Assembly: GCA_020744225.1 (NCBI GenBank)
Contig: JAGMWG010000015.1
Location: forward strand, 682,001 to 746,000
From: Paraphoma chrysanthemicola
Taxonomy: Eukaryota; Ascomycota; Dothideomycetes; Pleosporales; Phaeosphaeriaceae
DNA length: 64,000 nucleotides
Direction of reading: 5' to 3'
In this document: piece by piece, positions 11,525 through 23,021 of the stretch
How the letters are laid out: every line of letters begins with the position of its first letter
Position numbering within the stretch: the first letter of the stretch is position 1
Notes under the pieces: generated by a model
The model's database searches: none
What the model was told of the DNA's origin: nothing
The model's input: the letters and a program-made list of their open reading frames with translations, nothing else
Program-made: the position numbers and the translations under genes

Positions 11525-13073
11525 ATGGCGCATATATTCCAGGCGTTTCCGCAGCTGCGCACTGCTGCCCCGCGCCTCTCGAAACGGCTGTTCGTGTGCC
11601 GCCCGTGTCTCAATGCCCCCGTCCGCTCCGCCATCGCTGCTTCCCGAAGTACCCCACGCCCGTCCATCGCGCAGTCGGTGAGATGGAAGTCGACCCAGCC
11701 GCTGCGGAGTAGCGCGACCATTACATCACAATCAGAGAGTGCCATACTCGCGGAAGGTGCGAAGGGCGAGGCCCGGTCTCGCTCCTTCCCCAATGTGTCG
11801 TCAAAGAGCGTGGCCTACTGGCTGCTGGGCAGCGCTGCGAGCGTCTTCGGCATCGTCGTGTTTGGCGGACTGACGCGCCTCACAGAGTCGGGGTAGGTAC
11901 GATGGACTCATGCGGAAGGCACCCACTGACCCCACCAGACTGAGCATCACCGAATGGCGTCCCGTCACGGGCTCGCTGTGGCCGAGCAGCCCAGAGGCGT
12001 GGGCCAGCGAGTTCGACAAGTACCGTTCATCTCCCGAGTTTGCCCAGCTCAACTCGAGCATGACGCTGCCCGAATTCAAGCAGATCTACTTCATGGAGTG
12101 GGCCCATCGACTGTGGGGCCGAGTCATTGGCGTCACCTTCCTCCTTCCCACCGCCTACTTCATTGCTCGTCGCAGAGTCGCTCCCTCAACTGCGTGGAAG
12201 CTCGTCGGCATCTGCGGCATGATCGGCTTCCAGGGCGTCATCGGCTGGTGGATGGTCAAGAGCGGCCTCAAGGACGACCTGTTCGATCCCGGCAGCCACC
12301 CGCGAGTCAGCCAGTATCGTCTGACGGCCCATCTCGGCGCGGCATTTGCCGTCTACTGCTCCATGGTCCTGACTGGTCTCTCCATCCTCAAGGAGCATCG
12401 CATGCTCGCAGACCCCGCCAAGGCCGCAGAGAAGATCAAGGCATTGCAGCATCCCGCCCTGCGCGTCTTCCGTGGATCCGTCACTGGCCTCGCTCTTTTG
12501 GTCTTCACTACAGCCATGTCTGGTGCTCTCGTCGCAGGTTTGGACGCCGGCCTCATCTACAATGAGTTCCCTTGGATGGGATTGGGTCTCGCGCCGCCAA
12601 AGAAGGAGCTGTTTGATCCCTTCTACAGTCACGTGCCAGACCAGTCTGATCTGTGGTGGCGCAACATGCTCGAGAATCCTTCTCTCGTCCAGCTCGACCA
12701 TCGCATTCTCGCAACTACTACCTTTACTGCCATCATGTCACTGTTTGCCTACACTCGCTTCTCCAAGAGCGTCCGCAGCAAGCTCCCCAAGGATGCGCAG
12801 AAGGGCGTGCTGGGTGTTGTGCATCTAGTTTCGCTACAGGTCGCCCTCGGCATCAGTACTCTCATTTACATGGTCCCCACGTGGCTTGCATCCGCGCATC
12901 AGGCTGGCGCGCTCGCTCTTCTGACCGGGGCTGTTGTTCTCTACAGTCGTATCTCTATGCCTCGCCGTGCTATTCTTCGCCAGATCACGAACCCAAATGT
13001 CGCACGATCTCAACCTGTCCCTCACATCAACACTCGACTGCATGCTGCGAAGCCGCTCGAGAAGAGTTTGTAG
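11525..13073 (+). CDS. COX15: haem A synthase, mitochondrial inner membrane
   Basis: Two exons, 11525..11892 and 11939..13073, give 500 residues. The 46-base intron (GTAGGT..CCACCAG) interrupts the conserved LTRLTESGLSITEW. The enzyme oxidises the C8 methyl of haem O to the formyl of haem A for cytochrome c oxidase. The N-terminus is Arg/Ser/Ala-rich, as expected of a mitochondrial presequence. Several hydrophobic segments begin at VAYWLLGSAASVFGIVVFGG. The haem-ligand His motifs are all present: EWAHRLWGR, RLTAHLGAAF, QLDHRILATT and SAHQAGALAL. Length matches fungal Cox15. The start at 11525 was chosen because the upstream in-frame ATG at 11450 adds a segment unlike a presequence and lies on the CCAAT side. 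Confidence 0.97.
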
Positions 13074-13352
13074 ATATTTCTTCTAGCGTCGGTAATTTGA
13101 CCGCGCTTGTACGACTAAAGCATCACTGTCGGCGTTCGCAGCATGAACGCCATGTAGGATTAGACTCAATAGGCGCCAGAGCCTCTCCATTCTTTCACGT
13201 CAGTCATAGTTCGCTTGTTCCTAACCCCTGGTACTATTACCAAACGTGAATTTCTCAGCACAGTTATCTTCGCCTCCATCTCATCATTTCTGTCTTCTTA
13301 AGCCTTTCGGTCACCTAGTCATAAGTCGCTCCGACACCCAAACTCCCGTTCA

Positions 13353-14720
13353 TCAGATTGAGTTAACAACTTGAAGTTGAATCACGGCTTGGAGAATTGC
13401 ACCAAGAAACGAAATGACGAAACTCCAGGTGGTGGAAACGAACCAATAGAGGACTGAGGTGATTAGCGCACACAAAACGCTAAAGCCAGCCAGGATCCAT
13501 ATCCACACCCAATTGAGTCGGGACAATCGAGGGTGGCCTAGAGTGGGCCATATGAATGTGACAAGACTCAGCAGTTGCAAAACACTTCCTGTGATCGCTT
13601 GGTAGAAGTTGGGATCCGTGGAGTTTACTTCTTCCACGGTGCCATACTTCCAGGCAAGCGCGGCAGGTATCAGAAACCAGCAAAATGATTGGGACGATGA
13701 AGTTTAGGCTCGATCGCATGACTTCCGAGGCCGGATATGCTGTGAAAACAGCCGTGTCTGGGTCAGGCGTGCTGTTTTTGCTCTTCATGCTTGTCTCCCT
13801 GCTCCAGTTCAGCATTGGAATGCTTATGGCTCGAGGAAACACCCTACCACCAACTCTCAGGCGCAGACGTCGTATCCAACAGATTTTGCTCTGGTCCGTT
13901 CGTGTCATGAGCAACACGGTACGCAATTGGAGAATAGTCTGCAACAGCCTGTAATTTGATGTGGAGGGCATGTAGCTCTTCTTGTGAGAGAACAGCCAGT
14001 CTGGCCGCTGCTCGGATTGAGCCTAGAAGCTCTTCGAAAACATTCAGAAACACGGTCAGCCGATAGCGGCTTTCTTCCGCCTCCACGCAAAGTTGTCCGA
14101 TGTATTGTTGCGTCGTATGACACCAATTATAGAACTCTGGCTTTTTAAGATTGGGATTCGACATTGCGGTTGCAATCGCTCGACCTGATGCGTCTCTTTT
14201 GACGACTTTGACACGTAGGGCCTCGCGATAGTACTGGCACGGCTGATTGTCGATAATGAAAGAATTTCTTGCATCAGGCGTCAAATTCCTTAGATATGCC
14301 ATGATGCGACCTTTGCAGCGAGGCTCATACAGATCCCCGATGCTCTCTGCAATGCTTATTTCCTCTTCAGTCATCAGTTCTTCAAAGTCGTCATCGAGTC
14401 GAGAAATAATCTGCGGAAATCCATAGTACCCGTCTTTCAAGGTGTTGAGCACTATTGCATTGATCCAGAGAATGCGGGTGACGATGTCGAGGACGCTATC
14501 ATGCCGTGTCTGGCTATGCGTCGTCGTCTCAACTGCTACAACGCACGTTAGTCACAACGAAACCCAAACCTATCAAATGCGATTTCACATTCAAGCCAAA
14601 CACACCTAAATGTTCCAGTTGATCGGGTCGTCGTCTTCGGAGACTTGTTTCGCCGAGCGGGTCCACGGCTGTATTTGCTCCCCGCACCACCGTTTCAGTG
14701 GGTGCCGATACGTGTGCCAT
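13353..14720 (-). CDS. predicted membrane protein of unknown function
   Basis: Model complement(13353..13646, 13723..13798, 13848..14535, 14606..14720), 390 residues. Introns 1 (70 bases, GTTGTAG acceptor) and 2 (49 bases, AATGCTGAAC branch) are well supported by phase. Intron 3 is needed to join the frames but has a weak GTCATG donor. The N-terminal 260 residues are soluble, with mixed helices (DDDFEELMTEEEISIAESIGDLYEP). The last 90 residues hold two to three membrane segments (GSVLQLLSLVTFIWPTL, WVWIWILAGFSVLCALITSV and the C-terminal FVISFLGAILQAVIQL). No family recognised. It converges with COX15, leaving 279 bases between the stops. Confidence 0.6.
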
Positions 14721-15663
14721 TTTTGTTGTTGACGAAAGTCGTGCAATTTGATGCATGGATACTGAAAATGTCACCAAGAACCTAGGTTCGGTTATCCTTT
14801 AATCAAATTTCCAATGATGACCAGGCTGCTCAGCCCCGTAGGCAGCCACGGCGGTTGACCAGATTGGAAGATAGAAGGCTAAGCGCGGTGGCTGAGGCAT
14901 GTGGCGTACACTCATTGGACACTAGCTCTACAAGCAAGTCGACCTCCGTGTCCGTGGCAGTGGAGAACACTCGGGCTGTTAAGGAACAGACATCAATGCG
15001 GTGTGATCGCTGTCGCTATCAAAGACATCATAGTGTAAGTGTGAGTAACGTAGGTACACGTTGCGTGAGATGGACGTCCACGGGTGAACTGAATGACTAA
15101 CACGCCAAAAGGCCTTCGATGATTTCAATAATATCCACGGACCAGCCATAGAGTACTGAGGTCCTACAGGCTCTTGCATCCATGCTGTCATATTTGCCCA
15201 GGTCGAGTGCAGAGGTTGCCGTAAGGTACGTGCGCTCACACCCCGCTTCCAAATGCTTCATGAGACAATCATCCAACACTGTCGATCCATGTTTTAGGGT
15301 AATCAATAATGCGTGAATAGTCGATGCTGATGGACAATAAAAAGAGCGTTGAGGAGCGAAGGTCGATGATGGTTCTTATCGATAGGTTGACGATCAACGT
15401 CAACACTAGGATGAACCGGGGCTTAGCCAGTTCCTACCGAGGTCTTCTGCCTTCGATCGTCCGTTCATGCACCATAATCTTTCTCAAGGAGCAGACCTAC
15501 GTCAAACCGGATCAACGAGGGTTCGGCGTAAGCTACTTCCCCGAAGTCATTACTATATAATTGATACCGACCAGGGAGCTTATTGCCGAAGAATTGGTGA
15601 GGGAACGTGAGCATGCTCGAATGCATATCAAGCTGATTGAGTTCAATACATACACAGGTGGTC
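14721..15663. other. intergenic region with a possible minus-strand exon
   Basis: Between the membrane-protein gene and the acetyltransferase. A minus-strand reading frame at 15097..15306 (containing HLEAGCERTYLTATSALDLG and GWSVDIIEIIEG) reads like protein, and may be an exon of an unresolved gene or a gene relic. No start, donor or acceptor could be fixed with confidence, so no gene is called. Confidence 0.3.
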
Positions 15664-16408
15664 ATGTCCGTGCCATACCAATTCTCCATACGAGACGCAA
15701 GCCTTGTCGAAGGCGACGATTCCTTTATTACTTCGGTCTTCGACGCATCTCTCGCTTATCTGGAATCGATAGGGAGCCTAGCGCAATGGGGCTCGATACC
15801 GTTCTCACAACGACCAGGTTGGATTGAAGGAACGAAAAAGCAAATTGAAGAATCAGAGCGAAATCATATTTCCAATGTGACGGATGCCCTGCGTATTTTC
15901 ATTCTCGAAGCCGAACTCGCGGGGCAGGCAAATGTAGCTCATGATTTGAAAGACATGCACTTGCGCGTCTCCGACGAAGGGCGCTGTTATGTATCTGTCG
16001 CGTTTGCGTTCGTTCGTGGAAGCTGGTTTCCGACCTATCTTCCTGCAACAATAGTCTCACAGGCTGGACAAATGCTTAAGGAGAATTTGTATGTTGAAGT
16101 CATGGTGAACGACAACCGTACAAAGAATACCTTCCGTGGGGTTGGAGCTGCACTTCTTCAGGAGGTTCAGAACCAGGCCCGTAGCTGGGGGAAGAAAGCT
16201 CTGTACTTGGATGGATGGGCTGGAAATAACGGAAAGTTGATACGGTCAGCCTCTCCCCAATTTCGTCGCACATAATGTGGTATTGACTGTAGAGTGCTTC
16301 TCATTTAGGTACTACGAGCAACAAGGCTTTCAGAAAGTCGAAGATTTCAGCCTTCCTCGAGCAAATAGGGACCGTTGGCTCGGCAGCCTTATGCAATTGA
16401 CGCTCTAG
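15664..16408 (+). CDS. GNAT-like N-acetyltransferase domain protein
   Basis: Two exons, 15664..16244 and 16309..16408, give 226 residues. The 64-base intron ends CATTTAG and joins GKLI-R to YYEQQGFQKVEDF, the usual last strand of a GNAT fold (YY..QGF). The preceding part has VEVMVNDNRTKNTFRGVGAALLQEVQNQARSWGKKALYLDGWAGN, where the RGVGAALL segment fits the acetyl-CoA pyrophosphate loop (R/Q-x-x-G-x-G/A). The first 110 residues, including QFSIRDASLVEGDD and LAQWGSIPFSQRPGW, resemble fungal acetyltransferases of unknown substrate. An upstream in-frame ATG at 15637 would add nine residues. Substrate unknown. It converges on the PEBP gene with 68 bases between stops. Confidence 0.75.
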
Positions 16409-16476
16409 TCTGGCTAGCCTCGTAGTCCCCGAGCCTAACAGGAGCGCTGTCAAAATTCAGAGGTCAATCTTGTCGT

Positions 16477-17067
16477 TCATAGTTCACTCTTCTCGTCACC
16501 CTTCCATCCATCCCCAACACCTCTCATCCACTGAACACCAACCAATTCCAATCCCCACTTTTCCACGAATTCTTTCGCCCCGAAACTTCTCCGATCGACA
16601 AACTCTTCACCACCAACATCCGTCTTCTCCAAGCTCAATCCTTCAGGCTCCTTGAATAGCAGGAAAAGATACCGGTGTGGGCCGCTCTCATCCTTGGGAC
16701 CAGGCGCGAGATACTGCGTCAAAGTCTTTCCAGACGCCAAGATGTTCGAAGCGTCCAAGTTTGATGAAGAGATTGATGTGACGACCCAATGGCGCCAGTA
16801 TGAGAATTTTGGATCGTCCGGTGTCGGCGCATCCGGATCAATGAGCATAAATGTGAACGATTGAGCTGACGGTGCTGAGCTCGGTGAAGAGATTGAAATG
16901 GTGGGTGCTTCCTTAGCTTGGCTGACGCGCACGAAGCTGCCTTCTGACGGCGAGATAGCGGAAAAATTGACAGCTAGATTCACGGAGGGTGTGAAGTTGT
17001 CCGGGATAATCTTGGACGGAAGGAGGTTGGCACTCTTCAGCGACGTTAGCAGGCTATTTGAGGCCAT
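16477..17067 (-). CDS. phosphatidylethanolamine-binding protein (PEBP), carboxypeptidase Y inhibitor-like
   Basis: Single exon of 196 residues, the normal size for PEBP. The first signature is at about residues 75-95 (LIDPDAPTPDDPKFSYWRHWVV), containing the DPD-P anion-binding loop and the His-Trp pair. The second, GPHRYLFLLF, is near residue 130. In yeast the homologue Tfs1 inhibits vacuolar carboxypeptidase Y and Ras-GAP; here only the fold is certain. No signal peptide, so probably cytosolic. It is divergent from the HET gene, with about 380 bases between starts. Confidence 0.93.
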   Translation of the reverse strand: MASNSLLTSLKSANLLPSKIIPDNFTPSVNLAVNFSAISPSEGSFVRVSQAKEAPTISISSPSSAPSAQSFTFMLIDPDAPTPDDPKFSYWRHWVVTSISSSNLDASNILASGKTLTQYLAPGPKDESGPHRYLFLLFKEPEGLSLEKTDVGGEEFVDRRSFGAKEFVEKWGLELVGVQWMRGVGDGWKGDEKSEL

Positions 17068-17449
17068 CTTGATATCGAGTGTAATGATTGTGATCCTTGT
17101 CGTTAGGATTTACTCTCTCGCAACAAGAGACGAGGTCCGTGGTTATTATAGTCTACATCAGCTGTTCGGAACAGCTTTGTAGCGAAATGTTTGTCGCGTA
17201 TATTATTGGTGGATAAATTTGGCACAATCGCTTGGAGACCCGCTTTGAGCTTGGCCTTTCGGTTATGATCGATCTTGGTAGAACCATGTGGCCGAATTTA
17301 AAGAGCTGTACTTATATCTAAAAGTGCCGCACTCAACCTGAGATCGAAGTCTTTCGTTGATAGGAGCGGGATGGTTGCATGTTGGCGTTAAGGCCCGCCA
17401 TGGACGATATGAGACTAGCTTCAAACGCTCTTGGTGCTGACAGCTGGTC

Positions 17450-19932
17450 GTGAACAGATGCAATCAACAACTCCACAATATGTTTTGTGACCCATGTCGG
17501 ACCTTCTGGGGTGAAGCCATAGCCAAAGCAGTTGTACCGGACGCAATCGACTCGTGTGAGGACATCCGTTGGACTACTCATGAAGTCGTCCTGCACCGCA
17601 GCATTGGCGCGCTGAAGAGCTCCTCTGATGCGCCATGTCGCCTTTGTCGCATCATCTTTTCCACGCCTACTTCCTACGAGCACAGCACCATTCTACAGAA
17701 TCACGACGAATCGATCGACGTTGTGCTCAAGATCGACCCCAACAAAGGTCCCCATCCTGTGCTATCGGCTGGGTTTCGTAAGAGCAACAGCAATGACATT
17801 CTTATCATGGCACGAATGGTGGGCTCATGTAGCGGTTTGTTGAAAGATGGTGAGTAGTAATAGTATAGAGACATCAACCGATATCTGATGACCGGACAGA
17901 TGAACTTGCTACGTCTTTGTATCATAGCGCAGAGCTGCCCAATGACCATACTGGCTCACACGGGGCGCTGCAACTTGCAAAATACTGGTTGAATAAATGT
18001 ACTCATACGCATACTGCCTGCCGCCGAATAGTGGCAAGTGATGAGCGATCCTTCGTACCGACGAGACTGCTTGACGTTGGCAATGGCACAATTCGCCTCC
18101 TCGAAACCGAGCACGAACTGGAGCAGGATTCGGAGCGGGAATTCGTAGCCCTAAGCCATTGTTGGGGACTAGTACCAATTATCCGAACCTTGAAAAGCAA
18201 CTATGAAGCACATCGCAGGAGCATCGCCCCTGACGCTCTTTCGAAGACGTTCCGCGAAGCGATCAACACAACCCGCCAATTGGGCCATCGATACATCTGG
18301 ATTGACTCTCTTTGCATCATCCAAGATGATGGTGATGACTGGTCGAAAGAGGCAGCGACTATGGCAGACGTTTACCAATGCGCTCTCCTCACGATTGCGG
18401 CAGCGCATGCGCCTGGTGGCGATGTTGGATGCTATGCGTATCGTGATGGGCTCTTGGAACTTCCTTTCGTCATCGATGTACCTCAGCCCGACTCTCTTCA
18501 TCAACCTCACAAAATCCTTTTCTCATCCTATGGTCGGGTCAGTGCGCTGGGAGGCGGCGATCCTGTGCTCTTTGGTCGGGCATGGGTCTTGCAAGAGCAA
18601 CTCCTCTCTCCACGTATCCTTATGTATGACGGAACTCAACTCAAGTGGGAATGTCTGACCATGTATGGATCTGAGAGTTCGCCGACCTCCGGTATCACCC
18701 GCCATGAGCTCTATCATAAATCCATTCGCACAGGTATCATGGACGACAAGGAGTTTTTCGACTACCCAAGGAATGCAACCGAAGAGCAGCGCGGCTATGA
18801 CTTTTGGCCTCGTATGAAGCATCAATATTGGTGTAACCTCGTCATGGACTATACTCATCGAGGTATGACGAAGTCGAAAGATCGACTGGTCGCACTCGCA
18901 GGTATTGCGCAAGCATTGTCCAGACACACAAATAACAGCTACTGGGCAGGGCTTTGGTCGGATCACTTCACAACAGGTCTCCTTTGGTACATCGCGCACA
19001 ATGAGAACTTCCAATCAATGAAAAGCTTCGACATCGTGAAGAATGAGAAGGTCCGACCGGAAGAGACGATAGCACCGAGCTGGACATGGGCTGCAGTTAC
19101 CACTCCTGTCATGTACGCGCAAACCGAAATTCTCGACTATGATCGGATCTGTAAGGTCATCGACGTTGGTGTAACTGGAGGTATCGAGAAGCAGACCGGT
19201 TATGCTACAATTCGCGGGCATGTTCGGACCGGATACCTCAATCCTGTCTACTCCCATTACATCAGAGAGGCAGTCGAGAAGTTACCACATGTGACTGCCC
19301 CGCCACCTACTGGACGAAAAGGGCAAGAGTACTCAACTTTCAAAGGACGGTTGTTCCACCCTAACGATTACTTCATCTTCTCAGACGCGCACCCAGTTCC
19401 GAAGCGAGACGACTTGTCGATCGAACATGTGACAAGAAAGGGTGACTTTCGGCTTGTGCGAGGCTCCTTCAAGCCGGACGAGATCATTGACCCGACGACT
19501 GAAATCACCTTTCTTGCTATAGCACAACAGCATTTTGGCTCATCTTTGGAGTCACTGATTCACACGCACGATGATGCCGCAGCCATCAAAGTGCATGCAC
19601 TTGCTCTTGTGCCTACGGACAAGCCAAGCGAGTACCGACGAATTGGACTGTCGATTTGGGAGCAGTGCGCTTGGTATGGGTATCTGTGCGGTTGGAAGGA
19701 TGAGCGAGACCGCCGCGTCTATAGACCTGGGAACTACTCGGAGAACGGATACCTTCAAGAGGATAGCTGGTGGGATTGGCTAGCTAGGAAGTTGTGGTGG
19801 GATGATCTAGAGGCATATGATCAATGCACGATTGGGGCGCACGATCATGCATATACGCCGAACACGTTTCCAGATAGTGCGAAGTATCACGGAAAGATAA
19901 CAGTGGAGGAGCGAACAGTGACGATCGTATAA
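17450..19932 (+). CDS. HET-domain (heterokaryon incompatibility) protein
   Basis: Two exons, 17450..17849 and 17900..19932, give 810 residues; a start at ATG 17480 (MFCDPCRTFW) is as likely. The 50-base intron is GTGAGT..CGGACAG. The N-terminus carries CxxC-type pairs (CDPC, CRLC) usual in this group. The HET core lies at about 210-370: FVALSHCWG near 215, YIWIDSLCIIQDDGDDWSKEAATMADVY near 265-290, and RAWVLQEQLLSPRIL near 358. All hallmark residues are present and the frame is uninterrupted, so it looks functional. HET domains mediate programmed death on contact with genetically different hyphae; the partner and trigger are unknown. Its stop lies 38 bases from the converging UstYa-type gene. 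Confidence 0.92.
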
Positions 19933-19969
19933 AGCGACGCCGAGATACGAACACTTCAATTTTCCAAAA

Positions 19970-20805
19970 TCACAACACCGACTCCTCTGGTAGCAGTGCG
20001 TTCCGCCATTTATACGCCGCATTATCATTCGCCCACTTTAACAACACATCATAATCCACACATTCATGCTCCGACCCTTCGCCAGGACCAGCCTCCGTCT
20101 TACCCTCAAGTGTCACGTCTGCATTACACATCAATCCCTGGCGGACATAGTTGAAGCAATGCGCCGAGTGATGCGCAACTTCTTCTGTCAACTCTATCCC
20201 GCCATAGCCGCGCTGGAAGTGTTCCGCAAGATATGACAAGCAATGCAGCTGATGGAAGACCGACACCATGTAGCCGGGACCGTCGTTGTGGCGGTCGATG
20301 GCGATGTTGAGGGCCTCTGGTAGATCATATGATCCTGATGTTGGAGCTCGGATGTAGCCGCGACTTTCTGAGCTTAGTGGGATCCAGTTGTGAAGAGTGT
20401 GGAGTGTGGTCGATTCGTTGAGGAACATGTCTTCGCGCGTGTATCTTGGGTCGTTGTGGAATGTATAGATTTTCCGTGGGACTAGGCAAAGATGTCAGCA
20501 TTATGAACTGGCGAGGCCAATGTTGATGTTCGCGGTGATGATTGCAACTTACATTCAGGCACAGGTGTTCGTCGCAAGTGCCGTGTTGGCATCGCTCGAG
20601 AAGCCAGCAAGAACACCACGATCGAGAGCAACACGCCTTCAAGAAGAAGCCGCCAATTCAGCCAAGAGTGGCCCAAAGCCTTCGTTTTATTATCGCTTTC
20701 GAGATAGGCGTCTCTCTCGTAGCTGTTCGGGTCATGTAGGAATGCTTCTTGCTCCTCGCTACCTTCCTTCATTGTGAGCGTTGCATTGACAGGACGATGA
20801 AACAA
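19970..20805 (-). CDS. UstYa-type (DUF3328) membrane-anchored oxidase-like protein
   Basis: Two exons, complement(19970..20481, 20553..20805), give 254 residues. The 71-base intron (GTAAGT..TTGCCTAG) joins RTPVPE to FPRKIYTFHNDPRY. One membrane anchor lies at about residues 50-70 (WRLLLEGVLLSIVVFLLAS). Both family motifs are intact: HQLHC near 162 and HSAHCFNYVRQGLMC near 190. UstYa proteins perform oxidative cyclisation in RiPP pathways such as ustiloxin and cyclochlorotine, and are also found in other settings. No RiPP precursor, peptidase or other cluster enzyme is visible nearby, so this is an orphan member. ATG 20772 is an alternative start. Confidence 0.9.
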
Positions 20806-21893
20806 AGCGCAAAGCTTGACGGAAAGCTTAGCATAGCGGGAGACATGCCGACATCTATACGCAAGGTCGAGATTAGGCTATCGACCCGCTGAGATTATGA
20901 GCACGCGACGATGTAGACTCATGTAGATTGATGGCAGTTGAAACGCCACCGGCTAAAGCCAATGGAGTCTTGCAAGCACATGAGATTTGTGACATCTACC
21001 GCAGCATGATTTGGCATTTGAGAATCTAATGAGGTCTTTCACTGAAGAACAATACCATAATAAAGAATCGACGTGCAAGGCCGACTGGATGGAGTCTTGG
21101 TGGCAGGGCGGAGTGGCGCTGGGATACACAAGGCTGGCGCAGTGGACAGAGCACGCTATTCTGAATGCGGCTTAGCAGCTTCTACTTCCGGACTCTCTTC
21201 ACAGTTGAACTTCTGCCCCGTCTTCAACGAACGTCGAACACCCGCTCCGAAGGCCAGTCCGAAAACTGTAGAATACTGACCACCTAGATTTACTGTGGCT
21301 ACAGCACCCCAAGGCATAAAAGTGATGAACTCTCGAAGCTTGGAAACCTATCCCGCAACCCTGCATTGTTGCCACGTGTCTACGGCTCCATCCCTTCTCA
21401 CCTTCCAGATCATCGAGCAAGTCTTCGCATGAAGATCCAGCTCTCAAAATAGTCTTTGGTCAAAACCCTTCGCGGCGCGCGATGGTATCGATAAGCATAG
21501 CCGGCGAGGTTCCGGCGGCCTCTGCACTGCCTCCAAGGCCACCTGCCGATCCCTTGCAAGCCACCCGCGTGCGCAGCAAAACTCAACCCAACAGTCCAAA
21601 TGTAGCAATAACGCTCCAAGCAGATCCAATTAGGCGTTTAGGTGTCCCAAAAGAACCGTCAAGGTATGGAGTAGGTTTCAACGGCCCCGCCGTGCGACCT
21701 GCAGTTGCGGCGCCGAACGTGCCGCAAGGCTTACTCGGGTCTGGGAGTGTCGCGGTTGCCTGGTAAGGCGTGCATGAGGTACATATATGAGAACGAGCAA
21801 TGCTTCGAGAGCGACATCGCATTTCAAGGGTAGAATACACTTTTTTCTTCACACCATCTCACATCTAGCATTCCAAACAGCATCATCACCATT
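20806..21893. other. intergenic region with short unconvincing ORFs
   Basis: About 1.1 kb between divergent genes. ORFs of 60-95 codons overlap on both strands at 21410-21850, where base composition is GC-rich. A plus-strand 94-residue ORF at 21482..21766 is Pro/Ala-rich, and its antisense also reads as plausible low-complexity protein. Neither has a domain, signal peptide or splice support. Confidence 0.4.
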
Positions 21894-22557
21894 ATGGCCG
21901 GCCCAGTTCTCAATCTCACCATCTTCACCAAGTCCGTTCCGCACGCCCTCCGTGCCATCGCACTCGCTTCATTCCCACCTGGCTTTCTCATTCTCCTCAT
22001 CCAAGGCATAATCGCCGGCCGTGTCAATCCTGCCATTGGCATCCTCCCGCTGTTCTTCAGTGCTGCCTTCTCTGCGCTCTTGATCGCCAACGAGAAGAAA
22101 TGCGGTTGCCAAGCAAGCGGACTGGCTGGCACACCCATCCATCTGGTCTTTGACCTGATAATCGGTGTTGGGTTGCTGGTGTGCTTGATCCTTGACTGGG
22201 TCTTGATGACGCAGCGTGGGTCGAGGGAGATGATTATGCTCGGAACATATGGAACGAATTTCCTGATTTGCAATTTGTGAGTCCATCTCAGTATTCGAAC
22301 GATTCAGTTCTGACTTCCACAGCCTCATCCATCTCTACTTCGTTGGCGTCCAACTCCAAGACTCTCTCACGCCTGGCATGCGATACCCCATGTCTTGCCC
22401 GCAGTGTCAGAACAGCTCGTTCGTTGTCGGAAATATCAGACTCACCGACGTTACAACTGGTCTGAGAGATGGGTACGCGCCGTTGCTGAACACGGAAGGC
22501 CAGCCGAGGACCAGTGTGGAAGAGCCACAGTCCACCGAGGATGGCGAGATGGTGTGA
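21894..22557 (+). CDS. small membrane protein, unknown function
   Basis: Two exons, 21894..22276 and 22323..22557, give 205 residues. The 46-base intron starts GTGAGT, has TTCTGACTTCC as branch site and ends CCACAG, and joins LICNF to LIHLYFVGVQL. Four hydrophobic segments can be seen: IALASFPPGFLILLIQGIIAG, AIGILPLFFSAAFSALLIA, FDLIIGVGLLVCLILDWVLM and the one spanning the intron. After the membrane part comes a CPQCQNSSF motif and a disordered acidic tail ending in EDGEMV. No family recognised; the arrangement is common among lineage-specific fungal proteins. Confidence 0.75.
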
Positions 22558-23021
22558 GGACGAGACGATGTAAAGAAAGCAAGTATGGAAGTACAAATGA
22601 TGAAGGTTTCTCTGGTATACACCTAGCTGATTAGTGTTGTGGGTGCAATTACTTGTCTGGCGGTTTGAGATTCGAGCGGCGCGTGGGCTATGAAGTTTGC
22701 ATCATCATCCCTTGCATGGACAGTCTGGGAGTCTTGTCTCGTCTTTACAACACGGTAGATAATGTCAACAGAGTGCCACAAATGAACATCAAGAACCGAC
22801 AATCAATTCACAAGAGGTTGCTGCGTATTCCCTACCGTAAGTGTGAAACAGTCATCAATGGTGCAAGATGCCATCTTCATTTGTGATAATCTCAGGCTTT
22901 ATTCTTTTGAGAAAATACTTGCATACGATGGATCTGGTGTCGCTCAACGATACTTCCGGAAAATGTAGAGAGCGACTTGTCTGAGTTCTACGACCTCATG
23001 CTATGTGGAGTATATGATCTA

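Noticed and set aside
19970..22557. RiPP biosynthetic cluster around the UstYa gene
   Set aside because: No precursor with repeated core peptides and KR sites, no peptidase and no second oxidase were seen in the neighbourhood.
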